From Chloroflexota bacterium (GTDB lineage: Bacteria; Chloroflexota; Anaerolineae; Caldilineales; Caldilineaceae), in NCBI GenBank assembly GCA_003577005.1, contig QEUW01000455.1:1-5814 (forward strand): DNA of 5,814 nt, in the 5' to 3' direction. Shown here piece after piece: positions 1 through 4,115 of the stretch (the stretch's first letter is position 1; each line of letters opens with the position of its first letter). Position numbers and translations under genes: made by a program. The notes beneath the pieces were generated by a model that was given only the letters and a program-made list of their open reading frames with translations, did not search any database and was not told where the DNA came from.

Positions 1-876
1 ACGCTGGGGATGATCACGCTCGGTTTTCTGACACCGTCACAAGGTCAGGTGTTTTATAAGGGGAAGGACCTCCAAGCGCTCTCGCGTCAGGAAAAACTCA
101 ATTTCCGCAAAGAGGTGCAGGCAGTTTTTCAAGATCCGTTTGCGGTCTACAACCCTTTTTACAAAGTGGACCACATTATGGAAGTGCCCATCGCCAACTT
201 CAAGTTGGCAAATTCCCAAAAAGAGGCGCAGGCGCTGATGGAGCAGGCGCTGGTGAGCGTCGGGTTGCGACCAGAGGAAACGTTGGGCCGCTTCCCCCAC
301 CAGTTGAGCGGCGGCCAACGCCAGCGGCTGGCCGTGGCCCGCGCACTGCTCATGAAACCACAATTGCTCATTGCCGATGAACCGGTTTCCATGGTCGATG
401 CTTCGTTGCGCGCCACGATCCTCGAAAGCCTGCGCAAGATGAACGACGAGCTGGGCATCACGATTCTCTATATCACGCATGACTTGACTACGGCCTATCA
501 TGTCTGTGATTACATTATGATCCTCTACCGGGGTTCGGTGATGGAGGCTGGCGATGTCGATGCGGTGATCGGCAACCCCCAGCACCCCTATACCCAGCTG
601 CTGATCGACTCGATTCCCTGGCCCGACCTGACGCGCAAGTGGGGCCAGCAGGAGATCATCGCCGCCGAAGACGAGAAAATAAATCCGCGCCTGGGGTGCA
701 AATTTGCTGGCCGGTGCCCCCACGTGATGGAGAAGTGCCGCCAAAGCCCACCACCGCTTTTCCAGTTGGACCCAGGCCGCATAGCCGCCTGTTATCTCTA
801 CGACGAAAAGCCGCAACTGGCCGGTGAGCGACTTGGCGAACTCTTCAGCGCCAGTCCTGCGCCCGTAGCCGCTTGA
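1..876 (+). CDS. Oligopeptide/dipeptide-type ABC transporter ATP-binding protein (DppF/OppF-like), 5'-truncated
   Basis: This is the cytoplasmic ATPase subunit of a peptide- or oligosaccharide-type importer of the Opp/Dpp family. Numbering from the Met at nt 10, I see the Q-loop (Q41 in VFQDPF), the signature LSGGQRQR (99-106), Walker B LLIADEP (119-125, D123 and catalytic E124), a D-loop reading SMVD (127-130), and the H-loop H157 in ITHD. The C-terminal extension typical of this family follows: the HPYTQLL motif (192-198) and four cysteines (C230, C236, C243, C261) spaced C-x5-C-x6-C-x17-C. A 4Fe-4S cluster has been reported at such cysteines in a mycobacterial OppD; whether one forms here is inference. 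The frame is open to base 1 and begins TLGMITLGFL, which is what normally follows Walker A (GKS/T). The Met at nt 10 is therefore internal, and perhaps 45-60 residues with Walker A lie outside. Permease and binding-protein genes probably lie upstream. The substrate cannot be told. Confidence 0.95.
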   Translation, partial: TLGMITLGFLTPSQGQVFYKGKDLQALSRQEKLNFRKEVQAVFQDPFAVYNPFYKVDHIMEVPIANFKLANSQKEAQALMEQALVSVGLRPEETLGRFPHQLSGGQRQRLAVARALLMKPQLLIADEPVSMVDASLRATILESLRKMNDELGITILYITHDLTTAYHVCDYIMILYRGSVMEAGDVDAVIGNPQHPYTQLLIDSIPWPDLTRKWGQQEIIAAEDEKINPRLGCKFAGRCPHVMEKCRQSPPPLFQLDPGRIAACYLYDEKPQLAGERLGELFSASPAPVAA

Positions 877-986
877 ATTGCCTAATATAGATTGGGTCAG
901 GTGGGAAGCGCGAGAGGATGGGGCAATCAAGATGAAGTGAGAGGGCGAGGAGAGCGGTGGGGAGAGTTGATCCCCCCGGCCGCATC
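877..986. other. Convergent intergenic spacer, purine-rich on + strand
   Basis: This gap separates the ABC ATPase stop (+) from the stop of the small membrane-protein gene (-), so both transcripts should end here. Positions 900-966 are roughly four-fifths A+G on the + strand. A 5-bp stem (GGGGA at 959-963 with TCCCC at 971-975, 7-nt loop) is present but has no following T-run, so I do not call it a terminator. I see no gene here. Confidence 0.5.
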
Positions 987-1163
987 TTATGCCTCACAGT
1001 CGCCATAGTCACTGTTCCCGTAAAAAGGGTCACCTAGACTGGCCTCCTCCTCATCGGCGTTGAGACCGTCGGCCAGAAACCAGGCCCAGATCGACAACGG
1101 AAAAATGAGCAGCGTCCAGAGCAGAGACCACGATTCGCCCCCTATGTGGATATCGAACGGCAT
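987..1163 (-). CDS. Small acidic single-span membrane protein, 58 aa, unknown function
   Basis: I do not recognise the family. The start is ATG at 1163, chosen because an AGGAGG sequence (1169-1174) lies 5 nt upstream. The frame could extend to a GTG at 1199, but that start has no comparable site. The protein has a short N-terminus (MPFDIHIGGE), one hydrophobic Trp-rich segment at about residues 11-31 (W12, W16, W26, W28, with F21-P22 in the middle), and an acidic tail with DEEE at 37-40 and a Tyr/Gly/Asp-rich end. It contains no Lys or Arg at all but eleven Asp/Glu, so the positive-inside rule gives no clear topology. A single Cys (C56) lies near the end. It stands alone on the minus strand between two plus-strand genes, possibly preceded by a 21-codon ORF. 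The ribosome site, hydrophobic segment and coherent composition support a real gene; lack of recognised homology limits confidence. Confidence 0.6.
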   Translation of the reverse strand: MPFDIHIGGESWSLLWTLLIFPLSIWAWFLADGLNADEEEASLGDPFYGNSDYGDCEA

Positions 1164-1168
1164 ATTGA

Positions 1169-1174
1169 CCTCCT
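1169..1174 (-). promoter_or_regulatory. Strong Shine-Dalgarno for the 58-aa membrane protein
   Basis: On the minus strand the sequence reads GAGGAGGTCAATATG, a near-perfect anti-16S match with AGGAGG ending 5 nt before ATG. It fixes the start at 1163 rather than the upstream in-frame GTG at 1199, and is the best ribosome site in the window. Confidence 0.7.
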
Positions 1175-1240
1175 CTGCGGTTTTAGCCTCATCGTACACC
1201 GTCGCTAATCACAGCATAGCAGGCGCGCGTTTCTTTTGCG

Positions 1241-1306
1241 TTAATCATTCGTCTCAGCAGCGTCCTTTTTTGCGTCCAGCGTAAGCTCAACTTGACGCGT
1301 TTTCAT
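1241..1306 (-). CDS. Possible 21-aa small ORF / leader peptide
   Basis: The minus strand has ATG at 1306, 21 sense codons and a TAA at 1241-1243. The translation begins MKTRQVELTLDA and ends AETND. CAGGAG (AGGAG at 1312-1316) precedes the ATG by 5 nt, a well-placed ribosome site. The peptide is charged and hydrophilic with no membrane segment or signal. It lies 77 bp upstream of the 58-aa membrane-protein gene on the same strand, so it could be a leader peptide, a small partner protein, or chance. It has no run of a single amino acid's codons, which argues against classic amino-acid attenuation. The case rests on the ribosome site plus co-orientation only. Confidence 0.35.
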   Translation of the reverse strand: MKTRQVELTLDAKKDAAETND

Positions 1307-1346
1307 CGACGCTCCTGTAAGAGTATGGCTAAATCGGGCGTTCACT

Positions 1347-1382
1347 TATTTACACGTCATGGATACGCACGAGATGTAAATA
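1347..1382. promoter_or_regulatory. 8-bp perfect inverted repeat, candidate operator in the divergent region
   Basis: TATTTACA at 1347-1354 and its exact reverse complement TGTAAATA at 1375-1382 flank a 20-bp spacer. Arm centres are 28 bp apart, between two and three helical turns. The repeat lies 41 bp upstream of the 21-codon ORF start and about 108 bp upstream of the DinB-like start, a suitable place for a regulator acting on either or both. A match of this length could arise by chance in a region of this size, so this is a candidate only. Confidence 0.3.
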
Positions 1383-1416
1383 TTCCCCACCGAATTTGGC
1401 CCGTCCCTACCCATTT

Positions 1417-1438
1417 GCGTTCGTAAAAACGCTTTACG
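1417..1438 (+). repeat. Four-segment overlapping inverted repeats (mutually exclusive hairpins)
   Basis: Contiguous segments read GCGTT (1417-1421), CGTAAA (1422-1427), AACGC (1428-1432) and TTTACG (1433-1438). Segment 1 pairs with 3 (5 bp, 6-nt loop) and segment 2 pairs with 4 (6 bp, 5-nt loop). The two hairpins compete for bases with no spare linker, so they cannot form together. They lie 52 nt before the DinB-like ATG and could be in its 5' leader or be a DNA-binding site. Function unknown. Confidence 0.3.
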
Positions 1439-1489
1439 CCCGGCCGTAACAGGCATGAACGCTGTCTTCCACTCGATTGGAGACCTCAG

Positions 1490-2038
1490 ATGCCAAGTGG
1501 TGGAACAAATTTCGCCCCCTGGCCGCAAGGCAAGGCCACGCTGCTGGTCCGCCTTGAGACGGCCTATAGGGCCATTGAACAAACAGTCTCTACGCTCTCG
1601 TACACCCAGCTCACTGTGCTACAGGACCAACGTGGTTGGACTATCAAAGATCACCTGGCACACCTTGTCGTATGGGAAAAGGGAACGGTTTATCTCTTAC
1701 AAAAGCTCCCGCGCTACGCCGGGCTGGGCATCGACAAATTGACCTATCTGCGTCATGACGGCGATAAACTCAATGCCATTCTGTATGAACAGACCCATTC
1801 CTGGTCGCTGGACACTGTCCTGGCCGCATTCAAGCGTGTACACCAGGACCTGGCGCTCGTGCTTGCCGGGCTGAGTGATGACGACTTGCGCCAGCCTTAC
1901 AGCCATTTCCAACCCGATGAGCCTCATGAAGACGGTGACGCCCCCGTTCTGGCCTGGGTCGCTGACATCGCCGGCCACCAGAAAGAACATCTCGGCTGGA
2001 TCATCCACATTGCCTCATCCACTACGTTAACGAATTAG
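1490..2038 (+). CDS. DinB/YfiT-like four-helix-bundle protein (possibly ClbS/DfsB-type)
   Basis: This 182-residue protein matches the pattern of the DinB/YfiT superfamily: soluble four-helix bundles, many of which bind a metal through three histidines and some of which act as thiol-dependent transferases or hydrolases. The motif WTIKDHLAHLVVWE (50-63) is typical of the first conserved block, and GHQKEHLGWI (162-171) of the last. The likely metal triad is H58, H163 and H167. The middle block (DKLNAILYEQ, 92-101, then LSDDDLRQPYSHFQP, 128-142) resembles proteins often labelled ClbS/DfsB-like, a family whose namesake protects colibactin producers. Reaction and substrate here cannot be read from sequence. 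The ATG at 1490 has GGAG at 1479-1482 with 7-nt spacing. It is the first of three tightly spaced plus-strand genes; the SDR starts 46 bp after its stop. About ten N-terminal residues before the first helix look non-conserved. Confidence 0.85.
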   Translation: MPSGGTNFAPWPQGKATLLVRLETAYRAIEQTVSTLSYTQLTVLQDQRGWTIKDHLAHLVVWEKGTVYLLQKLPRYAGLGIDKLTYLRHDGDKLNAILYEQTHSWSLDTVLAAFKRVHQDLALVLAGLSDDDLRQPYSHFQPDEPHEDGDAPVLAWVADIAGHQKEHLGWIIHIASSTTLTN

Positions 2039-2084
2039 ACGGCTGGCTAGAGTCGTTGAAAGAAACCAACACAAGGGGATTGTT

Positions 2085-2840
2085 ATGCGACGGTTCGAAC
2101 AACAGGTGGCGATCATCACCGGCGGCGCGCACGGCATCGGGCGGGCGACGGCCTGGCGTCTGGCGAGCGAGGGCGCAGCCGTCATCCTCGCCGACCTCGA
2201 CTACCAGGAGGCCGACCGCGAGGCGCGGGAGATTTCCAAGGCCGGCCACCGCGCAACCGCCACCGAAGTCGATGTCACTTCACGCGCCCAGGTGGAGGCG
2301 ATGCTAGCCTTCACCCTGGAGCGGTATGACCATGTAGATGTGTTGTGCAACATCGCCGGGATTGCCCTTAGCGAAAGTTTTTTGGACATCACCGATGAAA
2401 GATGGCAGAAGAGCCTCGACATCAACCTGACGGGCGTCTTTCTCTGCTCGCAGGTGGTGGCGCGCCACATGGCCGAGACGCGCATCGAGGGGCGCATCGT
2501 CAACCTGGCTTCGACCAACGGGCTGGTGGCCGAGGCAGAACTGGCGGCCTATAACGCCTCCAAGTTTGGCGTCGTAGGTCTGACCATGACCATGGCGATT
2601 GATCTGGCTCCCTACAAGATCCGTGTCAACAGCGTCTGCCCGGGGCTGATCAAGACACGCCTGACCGCAGCCTCCCGCAGCGACCCGGCCTGGACAGCCG
2701 AATACTTAAAAAAGATCCCGCTCGGTCGTTTTGGGGAACCCGAAGAGGTCGCCGCGGCGGTCGCTTATTTGGCCTCCACCGACTCTGGCTTTATCACCGG
2801 ACACCAGTTGGTGATTGACGGTGGACAGTTGACATTTTGA
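2085..2840 (+). CDS. SDR-family NAD(P)-dependent oxidoreductase
   Basis: This is a complete 251-residue classical short-chain dehydrogenase/reductase, a cytosolic enzyme that interconverts alcohols and ketones using NAD(P). The Rossmann motif TGGAHGIG is at 12-19, the adenine-pocket D63 in EVDV at 61-64, and an NIAG variant of NNAG at 89-92. The catalytic tetrad is N114, S143, Y156 and K160 (YNASK). The CPG motif is at 185-187 and the C-terminal IDGG at 244-247. D37 at the end of the second strand (LADLD) is the acidic residue that usually favours NAD over NADP. Length and motif spacing are normal for the FabG-like group, but the substrate is unknown and FabG identity is not supported. The ATG at 2085 has AAGGGG at 2073-2078 with 6-nt spacing. 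It sits between the DinB-like and winged-helix genes and is probably co-transcribed with both. Confidence 0.93.
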   Translation: MRRFEQQVAIITGGAHGIGRATAWRLASEGAAVILADLDYQEADREAREISKAGHRATATEVDVTSRAQVEAMLAFTLERYDHVDVLCNIAGIALSESFLDITDERWQKSLDINLTGVFLCSQVVARHMAETRIEGRIVNLASTNGLVAEAELAAYNASKFGVVGLTMTMAIDLAPYKIRVNSVCPGLIKTRLTAASRSDPAWTAEYLKKIPLGRFGEPEEVAAAVAYLASTDSGFITGHQLVIDGGQLTF

Positions 2841-2864
2841 GCGGACGCAACGGAAACGGCTATC

Positions 2865-2871
2865 AAGAAGG
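2865..2871 (+). promoter_or_regulatory. Shine-Dalgarno abutting a double ATG
   Basis: AAGAAGG ends directly against the first of two consecutive ATG codons (2872 and 2875). Zero spacing to the first and three to the second makes 2875 the more plausible start, though both are shorter than usual. The difference is one residue. Confidence 0.45.
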
Positions 2872-3957
2872 ATGATGACGCCATCACACATCGCAGCCCT
2901 ACGGCTGCACAATCAGCAGATTGCCCGGACGAGATTTGAGCAGCCGCACGAGCTTGTGGCCTGGCTCGGCGCTGCCCAGGGGCAGGATTACAGCGGCGCC
3001 CTCTGGTCGCTCGGCCTGCGTCTGCCCGGCAGCACCGATACCCAGATCGAGCAGGCTCTCCTCGACAGAACCATCATCCGTACCTGGGCCTTGCGCGGCA
3101 CGCTCCACTTGGTCGCTGCAGCGGACTTGCGCTGGCTGCTCGACCTGCTGGCGCCGCGCGTGCTGGCGGGGTCCGCATTGCGTCTGCGCCAACTCGAACT
3201 GGATGAGCAGACGCTAACGCGCAGCAACCGGCTGATCGCCAACGCCGTGAGCGACGGCCAGCCCCACAGCCGAACCGAACTCTTCGCCCTGCTCGAAGCC
3301 AATGGGATCTCCACCCAAGGCCAGCGTGGCTATCATATGTTGATCAGGGCCTCATGGGAAGGGCTGATCTGCCAGGGGGTGGCCGTGCGCAACGTCCCTA
3401 CGTTTTTGGCGCTGGATCAAGCACTGCCGCCCGGAAAGAAGTTGGCCCGTGACGAAGCCCTGGCCGAGTTGGCCGGGCGCTTTTTCACCAGCCACGGGCC
3501 AGCTACCCTACAAGATTTTGTCTGGTGGTCAGGGTTGACAGTGGGAGACGCCAGAGCCGGTCTGGAAGCAGTAAAGAGAGAACTGACCCAAGAGGCTGTC
3601 GACGAGCAAACCTACTGGTTCCCGCCAAGCCTATCTGACCCCGAGCACGTAGACGGGACGCTTTACCTGTTGCCGGGCTTCGATGAATATTTGCTTGGTT
3701 ATCGCGACCGTAACGCTGTGCTCGACCCACAATACACCAGCCGGATTGTGCCGGGTGGCAACGGGGTCTTCTACCCCACCATCGTAAGCAACGGGCGCAT
3801 CGTTGGCACATGGAAACGCAGTATCAAGAAAGGCGGCGTATTCATCGGCGCACAACCATTTACCAGCTTAGCCCCCGCCGAAGAAGCAGCTTTCGCGGTC
3901 GCCGCCCAGCGCTACGGGGCATTCTTGGGCTTGCCCGTGACGCTGGGCCAGGCGTGA
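2872..3957 (+). CDS. Winged-helix DNA-binding domain protein (HTH_42; YcaQ/AlkZ superfamily)
   Basis: This 361-residue protein matches the winged-helix HTH_42 family, which includes DNA glycosylases that unhook interstrand crosslinks (E. coli YcaQ/AlkX) or remove bulky alkyl adducts (Streptomyces AlkZ). Visible hallmarks are the N-terminal block AAQGQDYSGALWSLGLR (34-50), the block RTWALRGTLHLV (70-81), HGPATLQDFVWWSGL (208-222), the TLYLLPGFDEYLLGYRDR block (263-280) and GTWKRSIKK (312-320). In AlkZ the catalytic motif is Gln-hydrophobic-Gln. Here it reads Q36-G37-Q38 followed by D39, so both glutamines are kept while the middle position is Gly. Glycosylase activity is inference, since most relatives of this length are untested. 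The start is 2872 or the adjacent ATG at 2875. It begins 31 bp after the SDR stop and closes the three-gene unit; a hairpin lies about 80 bp after its stop. Confidence 0.88.
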   Translation: MMTPSHIAALRLHNQQIARTRFEQPHELVAWLGAAQGQDYSGALWSLGLRLPGSTDTQIEQALLDRTIIRTWALRGTLHLVAAADLRWLLDLLAPRVLAGSALRLRQLELDEQTLTRSNRLIANAVSDGQPHSRTELFALLEANGISTQGQRGYHMLIRASWEGLICQGVAVRNVPTFLALDQALPPGKKLARDEALAELAGRFFTSHGPATLQDFVWWSGLTVGDARAGLEAVKRELTQEAVDEQTYWFPPSLSDPEHVDGTLYLLPGFDEYLLGYRDRNAVLDPQYTSRIVPGGNGVFYPTIVSNGRIVGTWKRSIKKGGVFIGAQPFTSLAPAEEAAFAVAAQRYGAFLGLPVTLGQA

Positions 3958-4035
3958 CATCCGCAAACCACTGCTGGAGGGACCATCAGGTCGGATTGAA
4001 CACCAGATGCTCTTATTTTGGGACGAGCAGAAAGC

Positions 4036-4069
4036 AGCAGAGTTCACACACCCTTGTCCAAACTCTGCT
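4036..4069. terminator. Hairpin between convergent genes, candidate bidirectional terminator
   Basis: AGCAGAGTT (4036-4044) pairs perfectly with AACTCTGCT (4061-4069). The 16-nt loop can fold further: ACA (4048-4050) with TGT (4055-4057) around CCCT, leaving a symmetric 3x3 internal loop. It lies between the stop of the plus-strand winged-helix gene (3957) and that of the minus-strand repeat protein (4116), where a shared terminator is expected. The following T-tract is poor on the plus strand (TCTTCCC) and on the minus strand (GCTTTCTG), so efficient intrinsic termination is uncertain. The rest of 3958-4115 holds no gene I can support. Confidence 0.5.
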
Positions 4070-4082
4070 TCTTCCCATGAAA

Positions 4083-4108
4083 GATTCGCTGTGGATTACG
4101 GATTCGCT
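4083..4108. repeat. Short direct repeat GATTCGCT x2
   Basis: GATTCGCT occurs at 4083-4090 and 4101-4108, an 18-bp period, with a related GGATTACG between them. It lies just past the 3' end of the minus-strand repeat protein. The two copies are exact but short; no function can be assigned and chance is possible. Confidence 0.3.
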
Positions 4109-4115
4109 TGTAGGA

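Larger units (their letters stand above)
1164..1489. other. Divergent intergenic/control region
   Basis: These 326 bp separate the minus-strand small membrane-protein gene from the plus-strand DinB-like gene, so promoters for both must lie here. Contents, left to right: the ribosome site at 1169-1174; a possible 21-codon minus-strand ORF (1241-1306); an 8-bp inverted repeat (1347-1382); and overlapping hairpin arms (1417-1438). I found no convincing -35/-10 pair with 16-18 bp spacing on either strand. The closest boxes, TTTACA and TAAATA inside the inverted repeat, are 22 bp apart. Confidence 0.5.

Noticed and set aside
37..930. 297-codon open frame on the minus strand opposite the ABC ATPase
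   Set aside because: The plus strand here carries unmistakable ABC ATPase motifs. The antisense translation has no recognisable motif and is explained by GC-rich codon use.
959..975. GGGGA/TCCCC hairpin as a terminator
   Set aside because: It has only a 5-bp stem with a 7-nt loop and no T-run on either strand.
1164..1199. GTG start at 1199 giving a 70-aa version of the small membrane protein
   Set aside because: The ATG at 1163 has an AGGAGG at ideal spacing, and the extra 12 codons would run through that ribosome site.
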